DNA from: Solobacterium sp.
GTDB taxonomy: Bacteria; Bacillota_I; Bacilli_A; Erysipelotrichales; Erysipelotrichaceae
Length of the DNA stretch: 53,015 nucleotides
Direction: 5' to 3'
Assembly (NCBI GenBank): GCA_017941735.1
Contig: JAGAVW010000001.1
Coordinates: forward strand, 1-53,015
Position 1 is the first letter of the stretch. Each line of letters begins with the position of its first letter. A model generated the notes under the pieces. The model was not told the DNA's origin. It did not search any database and saw only the letters and a list, made by a program, of their open reading frames with translations. A program made the position numbers and the translations under genes. Below, piece after piece: positions 24,550 to 34,221 of the stretch.

Positions 24550-26017
24550 TATACCATTCATCTCAATTATCATCTCAATGATAGCTTCTATTGCAATGCT
24601 GTTATTGGGTAAAAAATCAAAAACAGCTTTAACCCTAGCAAAAGGTGTACTCCTAGTGGTTGCGCTATTATCACTCTTACTGATTCCTTATTTTATCAGT
24701 ACAGGTGGATCAATCACTTATATGTTAGGTCACTATCCAGCACCTTGGGGAAATGAGTTGCGATTTGGTTTATTAGAAAGCCTTCTTGCCTTTGTGTTCT
24801 GCACAGTGTTGTTATTAGCAATTATTGGCGGAAAAAACGACATCATCGAAGATGTGCAGAGTAGAAAGCATAATCAATACTTTGCGTTATTGATGTTATT
24901 ACTACTTTCGCTACTCGCCTTGATTTATACCAACGATATCTTCACAGCATATGTATTTATTGAAATTAATACACTCGCATCTTGTGGCATCGTCATGGTC
25001 AAGGAAAGTGGAGAAACACTTCGCGCAACCATCAAATATCTATTCATGAGTTTGATGGCCTCGGGGTTATTCTTAATCTCTATTGCGTTACTATATTCGG
25101 TGACAGGGCAATTATTGATTCCATCCTTATTTGCATCCATTACCAACTTATTAGCAAGTGGCACCTATCGTTGGCCAATCGTTGTGGCTTGCACATTGAT
25201 GACCATCTCATTAGGTGTCAAAAGTGCCATGTTCCCATTCCATACATGGCTGCCAGATGCACACGGAACCGCAACCACCTCATCGAGTTCCATTCTCTCT
25301 GGTGTTGTAGTAAAAGGATATATCATCCTTCTCATTAAGATTTACTATCGCGTGTTTGGAATCGAAAACATAAGACAAATGGGTGTCTTACAAGCGGTCT
25401 TCTGGCTTGGTATAGCGGGAATGATCTTCGGTAGTATCTTCGCAATTCGGGAAAAGAACTTGAAGCGTATGGTTGCTTATTCCTCCGTTGCGCAGATTGG
25501 TTATATTTATGCAGGTATTGGACTTGGTACTTATGCAGGTCTAGCCGCTGCATTATTCCATATGATTGTACATGCATATACCAAACCATTACTGTTCACA
25601 TCTGCAGGTGGATTGATTGCTGCATCTAAGCATTCCAAGCTCATCGCAAATATGACTGGTGCAGGACGTAGGAATCTACCAGCAGGTATAGGGTTCTTGA
25701 TTGGAACACTATCAATGGTGGGTGTGCCACTATTTGGAGGTTTTGCCTCAAAAGTATATCTTGCAACAAGTGCTTCTGAAACAGGCTATGCATTCTTAAT
25801 TGCATTAGCACTGAGTTCATTCTTGAACGCAATCTATTACTTACCAGTATTATTTAGAATCTTTGCTCGCTCGGATGCGGACGAAGAATATGAAAAAGAA
25901 GAAGCTGATTTTGGATATGTGATGTCTATCAGCTGCTTCTCAATCATCAATATCCTTCTAGGTGTTGGTGGAATCTACATTATGCATTTACTGAACCAAG
26001 GGGTTCAGATTCTATAG
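24542..26017 (+). CDS. MrpD/NuoN-like proton-channel subunit 1
   Basis: The 491-residue protein (start at 24542, AGAGGTG upstream) has about 14 helices of the antiporter-like family. Key residues are present: Glu in YVFIEINTLASCGIV (helix 5), Lys in LGVKSAMFPFHTWLPDAHGTA (helix 7), Lys in GVVVKGYIIL (helix 8), and Lys in HMIVHAYTKPLLF (helix 12). It sits where MbhH/MrpD is expected. The in-frame ATG at 24521 is rejected for lack of a ribosome site. It is the first of five such subunits in the operon. Confidence 0.92.
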   Translation: MNNIPFISIIISMIASIAMLLLGKKSKTALTLAKGVLLVVALLSLLLIPYFISTGGSITYMLGHYPAPWGNELRFGLLESLLAFVFCTVLLLAIIGGKNDIIEDVQSRKHNQYFALLMLLLLSLLALIYTNDIFTAYVFIEINTLASCGIVMVKESGETLRATIKYLFMSLMASGLFLISIALLYSVTGQLLIPSLFASITNLLASGTYRWPIVVACTLMTISLGVKSAMFPFHTWLPDAHGTATTSSSSILSGVVVKGYIILLIKIYYRVFGIENIRQMGVLQAVFWLGIAGMIFGSIFAIREKNLKRMVAYSSVAQIGYIYAGIGLGTYAGLAAALFHMIVHAYTKPLLFTSAGGLIAASKHSKLIANMTGAGRRNLPAGIGFLIGTLSMVGVPLFGGFASKVYLATSASETGYAFLIALALSSFLNAIYYLPVLFRIFARSDADEEYEKEEADFGYVMSISCFSIINILLGVGGIYIMHLLNQGVQIL

Positions 26018-26038
26018 AGAATAGGAGAGGAGTTAACT

Positions 26039-27526
26039 ATGGGAATCGCCATCATTTTGTTACTAATGATTGGAGCAGTTGCTGCATTTGTTTGCAAAAA
26101 TGATAAAACAGCACGTCTAATTGGATTAGGAACAACACTACTTAATGCAATATTAGCAGTTATTATGACCGTGACCGTGATGAATTCCGGTCCGCAAAGC
26201 GTGACGTTTGGCTCAGGTACTTGGGCACAAACCATTAACATCGGCTACATCGAATGCTTCATGGCATGCCTATTTGGAATTGTTGGGTTCCTAATTGTAT
26301 GGGCATCTATGAGTATGATTTCACACGATGTAGAAGAAAAGAAAATTCCAATGTTCTATGGGCTAGTGTTAGCACTTTTAGGAACATTAAACGCAGTTGT
26401 ATTCTTTGAAAGTTTACTTGGAGTATTCGTTTCGATTGAATTATCATCATTTGCAGCTGCAGGTATCGTTATTGTTAAGAACCAAACCGAAAATGTACAT
26501 GCAGGATTGAAATATTTATCACTATCGATTCTAGGTTCCAGCTTAGTTTTGATGGGTATGGTCATCCTATTTGTCGCAACCGGTTCTTTACATATTGGTG
26601 GAATTGCGAAGGCAATCCAAGGAAATAATTTAATGGCTAGTAAATCAGCTTATATATTATGGGCATATGGGTTGATTTCTGCTGGGGTTGCATTCAAAGC
26701 TGCTTTATTCCCTTGCCATATTTGGTTACCAGATGCGCACGGCACTGCGCCATCTCCATCTTCCGCAATTCTATCCAGCTTAGTATTAAAAGCATATATC
26801 GTTTTCTATATGAAGATGGTATTTGGAGGTGTAGGCTTTAATTTAATTGCTAACTCACCAATGCGTATGTTACTCAATGTGGTCATGGTTGTTGGTGTCG
26901 TTGCGATGATTGCAGGATCTGTCTTAGCAATTATGCAAACCGATATCAAGCGAATGATCGCTTACTCTTCGGTTGCACAAATGGGTTATATCTTCATGGG
27001 TATCGGTATCGGTACAGAATTAGGGCTCTTTGCAGCATTGTTCCATATTTTATCTCATGCGGTAACTAAGTCAGGACTCTTCCTAGTTGCAGGTAGCATT
27101 ATTGAACAAACACATAACCGTGATTTGAATAAGATGGGTGGCTTAGGAATTCTAATGCCAGTCACAATGGCGTTATTTACCATTGGTGGTTTATCAATGA
27201 TTGGTATTCCATTATTCGTAGGGTTCAATAGTAAATGGAACTTTGCTTCAGCAATTGTTGGATCCAATAACTATTGGTTATTAATTCCATTATCCATTTC
27301 GGCATTATTGAATGCGCTCTACTATTTACCAGTGGTCATTCGTGCTTTCTTTGGGCAAGAAGCAAAAGAATGTACCGAACCATTGGGTAGCAAAGAGCGT
27401 CCGATAAAAGATTTACTCCCTATTATCTTATTGGCATGCTTAGTCATACTATTTGGTGTAGCATCCGGTCCAGTTTCTGATTTCTTACAAAAGGGCATTG
27501 AAATATTAACAGCAATTGGCAGATAA
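26039..27526 (+). CDS. MrpD/NuoN-like proton-channel subunit 2
   Basis: The 495-residue paralog keeps the same charged positions: Glu in GVFVSIELSSFAAAGIVIV, Lys in GVAFKAALFPCHIWLPDAHGTA, Lys in LVLKAYIVF and Lys in LSHAVTKSGLFL. The PDAHGTAPSPSSA motif is close to that of subunit 1, so these two probably arose by duplication. GAGAGGAG precedes the ATG. Standard Mrp operons have only one MrpD besides MrpA. Confidence 0.92.
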   Translation: MGIAIILLLMIGAVAAFVCKNDKTARLIGLGTTLLNAILAVIMTVTVMNSGPQSVTFGSGTWAQTINIGYIECFMACLFGIVGFLIVWASMSMISHDVEEKKIPMFYGLVLALLGTLNAVVFFESLLGVFVSIELSSFAAAGIVIVKNQTENVHAGLKYLSLSILGSSLVLMGMVILFVATGSLHIGGIAKAIQGNNLMASKSAYILWAYGLISAGVAFKAALFPCHIWLPDAHGTAPSPSSAILSSLVLKAYIVFYMKMVFGGVGFNLIANSPMRMLLNVVMVVGVVAMIAGSVLAIMQTDIKRMIAYSSVAQMGYIFMGIGIGTELGLFAALFHILSHAVTKSGLFLVAGSIIEQTHNRDLNKMGGLGILMPVTMALFTIGGLSMIGIPLFVGFNSKWNFASAIVGSNNYWLLIPLSISALLNALYYLPVVIRAFFGQEAKECTEPLGSKERPIKDLLPIILLACLVILFGVASGPVSDFLQKGIEILTAIGR

Positions 27527-27563
27527 GTTAGGCTTTTGATGAAACGATAAAAGGAGAGAAAAA

Positions 27564-29036
27564 ATGAATATTGCTTTAATTATTCCGATTCTACTCCCGA
27601 TCATCGCAGGTGTGTTAATTCAGCCATTAAAACTACACGACCGTAAGAAAAGAGAAAGATATGTCTCTACGGTAGTCATCATAAACTTTGTGATTGTAGT
27701 CTTACTGGCCATGACCGCAGGATCAGAGCCTTTCACGATACTGCGTTTAAATCGGGTAGTGGATATCACGTTAAAAATAGATGGGATGAGTAAGTTATTC
27801 ACATGTCTAGCATCCTTATTGTGGGTAACGGCGACTTTCTATTCCTTTGAATATATGAAACATGAAGGAATGGATGAGCGTTTCTACACCTTCTTCGTTA
27901 TAACGATTGGTGTCCTTATCGGCATTGGTTATGCTGCTAACTTGCCAACCTTATATCTATTTTACGAAATGATGACATTGATTACATTCCCACTTGTCAT
28001 GCATTCACAAACGGAACAATCTGTTAAAGCAGGAAAGAAGTACTTAACCTATTCATTTATAGGTGCAACTGCAGCTTTAGGTGGCTTCTTCTTCTTGAAT
28101 AAATACTGTACAACCTTTCACTTTGTACCTGGAGGATCATTAGATCTTAGTAAAGTAGGTAATCAAACAACTTTATTACAAGTGATTGTCTTAATGACCA
28201 TTATGGGCTTTGGTTGTAAAGCAGGTATGTTCCCGTTACATGCATGGTTACCTTCGGGACACCCTGTAGCACCAGCACCAGCAAGTGCGGTACTATCTGG
28301 TGTTATCACGAAGGCAGGTGTCTTAGCGATTATCCGTGTAATGTATTACATGGTCGGTGCAAACTTCATTCGCGGTACATGGGTACAGTATGTATTGTTA
28401 TCCTTAACACTATATACAGTATTTATGGGATCGATGTTGGCATTTAAAGAAAAACTATTTAAAAAACGTTTGGCTTATTCAAGTGTTTCGCAAGTTTCCT
28501 ATGTATTGTTTGGTTTGATGACGATGCATCCACTTGGCTTTGTTGGTGCACTTCTCCATATGTGTGCACACGCAGTCATCAAGAATATCTTATTCTTGAG
28601 CGCAGGGGCAGTCATTTATAAACGACACAAGACATATGTAACAGAATTAAAGGGAATAGGAAAAGAAATGCCAATCACCATGTGGTGTTTCACCATCGCT
28701 TCAATTGCTCTTGTAGGTATTCCACCAACCAGTGGCTTTGAAAGTAAATGGTTCTTAGCGATGGGAGCTTTAAACAGCGATATTGGAATCTTCCGTTATT
28801 TAGGTCCAGCAACATTATTGGTCAGCGCCTTCTTAACCGCAGGTTATTTACTATCCATTATGTCTAAAGCATTCTTCCCTGGAGATGATTATCCATACGA
28901 TACATTTAAAAAGACGGAAGTCAATGCATATATGACAGTACCTATGATTATTCTAACCGTCTTAGCTGTATTAATGGGTATGTTCGCAACCCCTCTAGTG
29001 CAATTCTTTACACAGATTGCCTCGGGGATTATGTAG
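27564..29036 (+). CDS. NuoM-like proton-channel subunit 3
   Basis: The 490-residue membrane protein has FYEMMTLITFPLVMHSQTEQ (helix 5 Glu), FGCKAGMFPLHAWLPSGHPVA (helix 7 Lys), GVITKAGVLAI (helix 8 Lys) and HMCAHAVIKNILFLSAG (helix 12 Lys). The WLPSGHPVAPAPASAVLSG motif differs from subunits 1-2 and resembles that of the subunit at 30,528. AAAGGAGAG precedes the ATG. Confidence 0.92.
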   Translation: MNIALIIPILLPIIAGVLIQPLKLHDRKKRERYVSTVVIINFVIVVLLAMTAGSEPFTILRLNRVVDITLKIDGMSKLFTCLASLLWVTATFYSFEYMKHEGMDERFYTFFVITIGVLIGIGYAANLPTLYLFYEMMTLITFPLVMHSQTEQSVKAGKKYLTYSFIGATAALGGFFFLNKYCTTFHFVPGGSLDLSKVGNQTTLLQVIVLMTIMGFGCKAGMFPLHAWLPSGHPVAPAPASAVLSGVITKAGVLAIIRVMYYMVGANFIRGTWVQYVLLSLTLYTVFMGSMLAFKEKLFKKRLAYSSVSQVSYVLFGLMTMHPLGFVGALLHMCAHAVIKNILFLSAGAVIYKRHKTYVTELKGIGKEMPITMWCFTIASIALVGIPPTSGFESKWFLAMGALNSDIGIFRYLGPATLLVSAFLTAGYLLSIMSKAFFPGDDYPYDTFKKTEVNAYMTVPMIILTVLAVLMGMFATPLVQFFTQIASGIM

Positions 29037-29049
29037 GAGGAAGACGTGT

Positions 29050-30507
29050 ATGAATATCTTATTATTAATCCCTATTGTTCTTCCTATCGTTGCTGGAATT
29101 CACATTCTAAAACGAAACTACAAAGAACCAAAATCTAGAGAGAAATTTGTTTCGACTGCAGTGATTGTCAATGCAATAATTGTCATTTTGTTATCTCTAT
29201 TTGCAAGAGGAACACAGTTGACATTATTGCCAATCATTCCAAATAATCCAATTCAATTCAAGCTAGATAATTTGGGTGCAATGTTTGCGTCGGTTGTAAG
29301 CTTGTTGTGGATTCTATGTATCTATTATTCCTTTGAATATATGAAACATGAAGGTGATGAGAATCGTTTCTTTGGATTCTATGTGATGACCTTTGGGGTC
29401 ATGATGGGTATTACCTTCGCAGCAAATTTAGTTACTCTTTATCTTTTCTATGAATTCTTGACGCTTGCTACAATACCGCTTGTTATGCATGGCGATAGTA
29501 TACAAGCAAAAACAGCCACAAGAATTTATATCATATTTTCTGTCTTCGGTGCAGCTTTGGCACTGATGGGAATTGCGATGATTGCTTTTGCTGGAAATGG
29601 ATCGACTGCCTTTGCAGCAGGAGGCATCTTACCAAAAGTATTAACAGGCGCAACCATCCTTCAAGTTGCATATCTATTTACATTCTTTGGCTTTGGAGTG
29701 AAAAGTGCAGTGATGCCTTTTCATGCTTGGCTACCATGTGCTTCGGTGGCTCCAACACCAGTTTCTGCTCTATTACACGCAGTTGCGGTTGTTAAGGCAG
29801 GCGTCTTTGCTATAGCACGTGTCACTTATTTCACAATTGGTCCAGATTTGTTAAGAGGAACGATAGCACAAAGCGTTGCTTTGGGTGCATGTATCATCAC
29901 CATCGTATATGGATCAGCGATGGCGCTTATGTCACAACATTTAAAACGTCGTTTGGCTTATTCAACCGTTTCCCAATTATCCTATATCTTATTTGGTATC
30001 GTCCTAATGAGTGCAGATGGATATATTGGTGGAATGGTACATCTATTTGGACATGCAATTGTCAAGATTACTTTATTCCTATGCGCAGGTGCAATTATTT
30101 ACAAAACTGGACGTGAGTATGTATGGGAGTTAAAAGGAATTGGTAGAGCGATGCCAGTTACCATGATTGTATTTACCATCGCATCCTTTGCGTTAGTGGG
30201 CATTCCACCACTACCTGGATTCTTTAGCAAATGGTATTTAACAGTTGCAGCATTCCATAATCAAGGAAATGCTTTGGGTTATGCTGGACTAGTTGCACTT
30301 GCCGTTTCTGCATTACTGACTGCTATTTATTTATTCAGTATTTGTGTCAATGCATTTATGCCTGGAAATGGATTTGATTATGAGGAAAGCAATAAAGGGG
30401 TGCGTGATCCAAATCGTTATATGACCATACCACTTACTATCCTTGCCGTAGCCATTGTGCTATTTGCACTATGCTTACCTTCCTTAATCAACATTCTGTC
30501 GCTTTAG
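29050..30507 (+). CDS. NuoM/NuoL-like proton-channel subunit 4
   Basis: Starting at 29050 (TAGGAGGAAGACGTGT upstream, 485 residues) it is similar to subunit 3 (FYEFLTLATIPLVMHGDS for the helix-5 Glu; FGVKSAVMPFHAWLPCA for the helix-7 Lys; AVAVVKAGVFAI for helix 8; HLFGHAVIKITLFLCAG type sequence for helix 12). After WLPCA the usual xxH is missing and the loop reads SVAPTPVSALLHAV, as in NuoL-type subunits. It overlaps no neighbour, but the start is only 13 bases after the preceding stop. Confidence 0.9.
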   Translation: MNILLLIPIVLPIVAGIHILKRNYKEPKSREKFVSTAVIVNAIIVILLSLFARGTQLTLLPIIPNNPIQFKLDNLGAMFASVVSLLWILCIYYSFEYMKHEGDENRFFGFYVMTFGVMMGITFAANLVTLYLFYEFLTLATIPLVMHGDSIQAKTATRIYIIFSVFGAALALMGIAMIAFAGNGSTAFAAGGILPKVLTGATILQVAYLFTFFGFGVKSAVMPFHAWLPCASVAPTPVSALLHAVAVVKAGVFAIARVTYFTIGPDLLRGTIAQSVALGACIITIVYGSAMALMSQHLKRRLAYSTVSQLSYILFGIVLMSADGYIGGMVHLFGHAIVKITLFLCAGAIIYKTGREYVWELKGIGRAMPVTMIVFTIASFALVGIPPLPGFFSKWYLTVAAFHNQGNALGYAGLVALAVSALLTAIYLFSICVNAFMPGNGFDYEESNKGVRDPNRYMTIPLTILAVAIVLFALCLPSLINILSL

Positions 30508-30527
30508 GTGCAAAGGAGAATATTTGA

Positions 30528-32774
30528 ATGGGAAATTTGATATTACCTATCCTTGTATTTTGGCCAATGATTGCTTCAATCATTAGTTACTTAATTGGTC
30601 GTAAAGATAAGAAACTGCGTGATTACTGGGCAGACTTTGTAACAATTGTAGAATTTGTTTTGGCGCTCAGTATGATTCCAGTTGTCTTAAGTCAAGGAAG
30701 TGTTTATTTTTCACTCATGCCTTTTGGACATGACAAATTATTCTTCCAAATGGATGGTTTCCGTTGTATCTATGGCGTCATAACAACTTTTATGTGGATG
30801 TGCACAACGATTTTCTCAAGAGAATACTTTGCGCATTATCGTAATCGTAATCGTTATTATTTATTCATGTTGATGACGGAAGGAGCAACGGTGGCAGTCT
30901 TCTTATCGGGAGATGTATTAACACTGTTTACGTTCTTTGAAGTGATGGCATTTACATCCTATGTCATGGTAATTCATGATGAAAAGCCTGGTGCACAACG
31001 GGCTTCTGAAACCTATACGTATTTAAATGTATTTGGTGGTCTTGTCACCTTAATGGGCATCTTCCTTCTATACAACACGATTGGAACACTTGAAATCGAT
31101 AAGATTAAAGCAGCTTGTGCAGCTGTCACTAATCGAAAGATGCTGTATTGGGCTGCTGGATTGATGATTGTGGGTTTTGGTGGTAAATCAGGTATGTTCC
31201 CACTTCATGTGTGGTTACCGAAAGCACACCCAGTTGCACCAGCACCAGCCTCCGCACTTTTATCAGGTGTATTAACAAAGACCGGTGTTTACGGCATTAT
31301 CATCATTTCTTGTCATATGTTGTTTGGTGATTGGACATGGGGTTGTGTTCTACTTGGAATTGCTGTTATTACTATGTTCGGTGGTGCTTTCTTAGCGCTC
31401 TTCTCGGTAGATTTAAAAAGAACACTTGCATGTTCCTCGATGTCACAGATTGGATTTATTCTAACTGCCATCGCTATGCAATGTATCTTGATGTCGGATC
31501 CTGAACTGACTGGACAATATCATTTCTATGCCGTACAAGGGGCGATTCTTCATATGATGAATCACTCATTGATTAAGCTGTGCTTATTCATGGCGGCAGG
31601 TGTCGTATACATGAATTTACATAAACTCAACCTTAATGATGTTCGTGGTTTTGGTTATCGTAAACCGTTGTTGAAGTTTATCTTTGGCATGGGCGTGCTT
31701 GCGATTATTGGTATGCCACTTTGGAGTGGATATATTTCAAAAACATTGATTCATGAAAGTATTGTAGAAAGAATCTTCATGTATCACGACCGTGAATTTG
31801 CAGCACAAGTCTTCCGTGTTGTTGAAAGTATCTTTACCTTAACAGGTGGTTTAACAACCGCATACATGACAAAGATTTATATTGCCGTTTTCTGGGAAAA
31901 GAATCCATATTACCAAGAGGAAATGGATGCCTCCAACGGGAAATATATGAACAAAGCATCTGCTTTCGTTCTGACACTTAGCTCCCTTGTGCTTCCATTC
32001 TTCGGTATGACATTCTACAAAACGATGATTCCAATTTCTGAATTTGGAGCTGGCTTTATGAATCTCAGTGGGCATCCTCATGTGGTTCCATTCCTTGAGT
32101 GGAGTTGTCTAAGAGGAGCAGCAGCATCGTTAGCCATTGGTGCAATCATCTATATTCTCATTGTGCGTCAAATCTTAATGAGAAAAGATGAAAATGGAAA
32201 CAAAGTTTATATCAATGCATGGCCATCCTTCATTGATATTGAAGATTACATTTATCGTCCATTAATGGTTAAAGTATTACCATTTATTGGTGCCTTTGTG
32301 ACAAGAACCATTGGTAGTATTGTCGAAGTCATTGGTTCCCTTGGTTATAAAGCGTTCTGGGCCTTTGCGAATTTCTATCAACCACGCAAACCAAATGCGC
32401 ATGAATTTATTGAATCGATGAAAGAATTCTATCCGAAACATAAATTGGATGCGCGTGTGGCGATTGAAGGTATGAAAGAAGCTTACAAAAATAGCAATAT
32501 CGAGACTTGGGACAAACAAGAGGAACATCGTACCATTGAACCATTAGAACGTGTACCAATTCTAGATGATTTTGAAGATATGAAAAAGGCGGGATATAAA
32601 GTGCCAATTCTTGATCGCTTGTTTGATCGCTTTGCGAATCAATATGGTGATAATGAAGATGGTGCGTCGAGCCTCAATACAATGGTGAGACAAACGATGT
32701 CGTATGGATTAATTATCTTCTTAATTGGTCTTGTGATTGTTGCTGCATATGTCGTTATGGCAATTGGAGCATAA
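30528..32774 (+). CDS. NuoL/MrpA-like proton-channel subunit 5 with long C-terminus
   Basis: The 748-residue protein is the largest antiporter-like subunit. The core has FFEVMAFTSYVMVIHDEKPG (helix 5), FGGKSGMFPLHVWLPKAHPVA (helix 7), GVLTKTGVYGI (helix 8) and MMNHSLIKLCLFMAAG (helix 12). After residue ~520 it carries an extra membrane segment, a soluble loop with IDIEDYIYRPLM, and a charged stretch (RTIEPLERVPILDDFEDMKKAGY) before a last helix, comparable in position to the lateral arm of NuoL but not clearly homologous. CAAAGGAGA precedes the ATG. No DUF4040 is fused, as that is a separate gene here. Confidence 0.9.
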   Translation: MGNLILPILVFWPMIASIISYLIGRKDKKLRDYWADFVTIVEFVLALSMIPVVLSQGSVYFSLMPFGHDKLFFQMDGFRCIYGVITTFMWMCTTIFSREYFAHYRNRNRYYLFMLMTEGATVAVFLSGDVLTLFTFFEVMAFTSYVMVIHDEKPGAQRASETYTYLNVFGGLVTLMGIFLLYNTIGTLEIDKIKAACAAVTNRKMLYWAAGLMIVGFGGKSGMFPLHVWLPKAHPVAPAPASALLSGVLTKTGVYGIIIISCHMLFGDWTWGCVLLGIAVITMFGGAFLALFSVDLKRTLACSSMSQIGFILTAIAMQCILMSDPELTGQYHFYAVQGAILHMMNHSLIKLCLFMAAGVVYMNLHKLNLNDVRGFGYRKPLLKFIFGMGVLAIIGMPLWSGYISKTLIHESIVERIFMYHDREFAAQVFRVVESIFTLTGGLTTAYMTKIYIAVFWEKNPYYQEEMDASNGKYMNKASAFVLTLSSLVLPFFGMTFYKTMIPISEFGAGFMNLSGHPHVVPFLEWSCLRGAAASLAIGAIIYILIVRQILMRKDENGNKVYINAWPSFIDIEDYIYRPLMVKVLPFIGAFVTRTIGSIVEVIGSLGYKAFWAFANFYQPRKPNAHEFIESMKEFYPKHKLDARVAIEGMKEAYKNSNIETWDKQEEHRTIEPLERVPILDDFEDMKKAGYKVPILDRLFDRFANQYGDNEDGASSLNTMVRQTMSYGLIIFLIGLVIVAAYVVMAIGA

Positions 32775-32791
32775 GGAAAGGAAGGAAATAT

Positions 32792-34165
32792 ATGAGTACA
32801 AGTAATCAAGTTGAAATAAAGCCGGTAGGCAATACTCTAAGGGCAATGGTCTTTATTGGCTTAGGGCTACTTTCCATTTTAATTGGCTTTATCTTAACCC
32901 CATCGTTAGATGCGATTGCAAAAGGATTTGCCTTACAACAATCCGCAACTGGAATGCTTGATTTGAATACATTCATGGTTGTAGGGGAAGGACGTATTGG
33001 TGTTCCTTTCATCAATGCAGGAATTCTATTAATTGTTGTCATGTTATCTTATCTAATCACAGGTACAACCATTAATGGTGGAACCATTGCAGCAGCCTTC
33101 ATGGTCTATGGTTTTGGCTTCTGTGGAAAAACGTTATGGAATGTATGGCCACTCTTCTTTGGCGTTATTATTCATGCGGTTGTACACAAGAAGAAAGTAA
33201 ACACCGTCACTGGTTTAGCGTGGTTCTCTGCTGCGCTATCACCAATGGTTAGTATTATTACTTTCTACACACTATTTAATGGAACAAATACCATGGCTGA
33301 AAATGCTATGTTCCATGGTGGATCATTTGTCCTTGCGGTGGTAGTAGGGTTAGCAGCAGGTTATCTTGTTGCAACGTTTGCTGGTTTCTTACCAGAAAAA
33401 CATAACGGCTTAACACTTTATAATGCAGGGATGGCTGCTGGATTGACGGGCTTCTTTATCTTCTCATTAATGAAGACATTAGGTGTTGGTCATGCAGGTC
33501 CTAGCCATGAATATCCCAATATTAATAATGGTGCTTTAGCTGTATGTATCATTGTTCTGCTCGTTTATTTATTACTTGCTGGATTATTAATTACATCCAA
33601 AGAAAGAGGGTTTATTGATTCGGTAGTAACCAAAAAATATGCAGGGTCTGCAGTGGAACAATTTGGCTTTGGGGCAACCTTAGTCAATATGGCAGCAGCT
33701 GGCTTGCTGTGCTTAGCCTATTGGTTCTTAACAAGAACAGCCAATGCACATGGTCCATTATTTGCTTGTCTATTTACCGTTGTAGGTTTTGCAAGTAACG
33801 GTATAACCATTCGTACGATGATTCCTATCATGTGCGGAGTTTATCTAACTAGCATCATTGTTGGAGGCACACAAGGCGCCTTACAAGGGAAGTCCTTTAT
33901 CGAAAGTGCATTCAACTATGTCGGCAGCAAGAATATGTTGATTGCGGCAATCTTTGGTTGCGGCATGGCGCCGGTGGTTTATAAACATGGTGCTTTCGTA
34001 GGCTTCTTGGCTGGGGTCACCCATAGCATACTCGTTCCAAATACAGGTGTCTTACATGGGTGGATGAACCTTTACAATAATGGCTTCTGTATTGGTCTGG
34101 TAGTGACATTCTTCGTTCCAGCAATTCTCTTATTACTGAATCGAAAAGACAAAGAGTCGGCATAG
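32792..34165 (+). CDS. DUF1576 multi-spanning membrane protein
   Basis: The 457-residue protein has about 11-12 hydrophobic helices and matches DUF1576: FIGLGLLSILIGFILTPS at the start, FCGKTLWNVWPLFFGVIIHA, FLPEKHNGLTLYNAGMAAGL and GVTHSILVPNTGVLHGWMNLYNNGF. The function of DUF1576 is not established. It follows subunit 5 by 17 bases and precedes the carbonic anhydrase, so a link to the ion-translocating complex or to bicarbonate/CO2 handling is possible but inferred. Confidence 0.85.
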   Translation: MSTSNQVEIKPVGNTLRAMVFIGLGLLSILIGFILTPSLDAIAKGFALQQSATGMLDLNTFMVVGEGRIGVPFINAGILLIVVMLSYLITGTTINGGTIAAAFMVYGFGFCGKTLWNVWPLFFGVIIHAVVHKKKVNTVTGLAWFSAALSPMVSIITFYTLFNGTNTMAENAMFHGGSFVLAVVVGLAAGYLVATFAGFLPEKHNGLTLYNAGMAAGLTGFFIFSLMKTLGVGHAGPSHEYPNINNGALAVCIIVLLVYLLLAGLLITSKERGFIDSVVTKKYAGSAVEQFGFGATLVNMAAAGLLCLAYWFLTRTANAHGPLFACLFTVVGFASNGITIRTMIPIMCGVYLTSIIVGGTQGALQGKSFIESAFNYVGSKNMLIAAIFGCGMAPVVYKHGAFVGFLAGVTHSILVPNTGVLHGWMNLYNNGFCIGLVVTFFVPAILLLLNRKDKESA

Positions 34166-34221
34166 CCGCTAGCCTGGAGGCTACAACGAAAAGAAGAAAA
34201 AGAATAGAAAAGGAGAATAAA

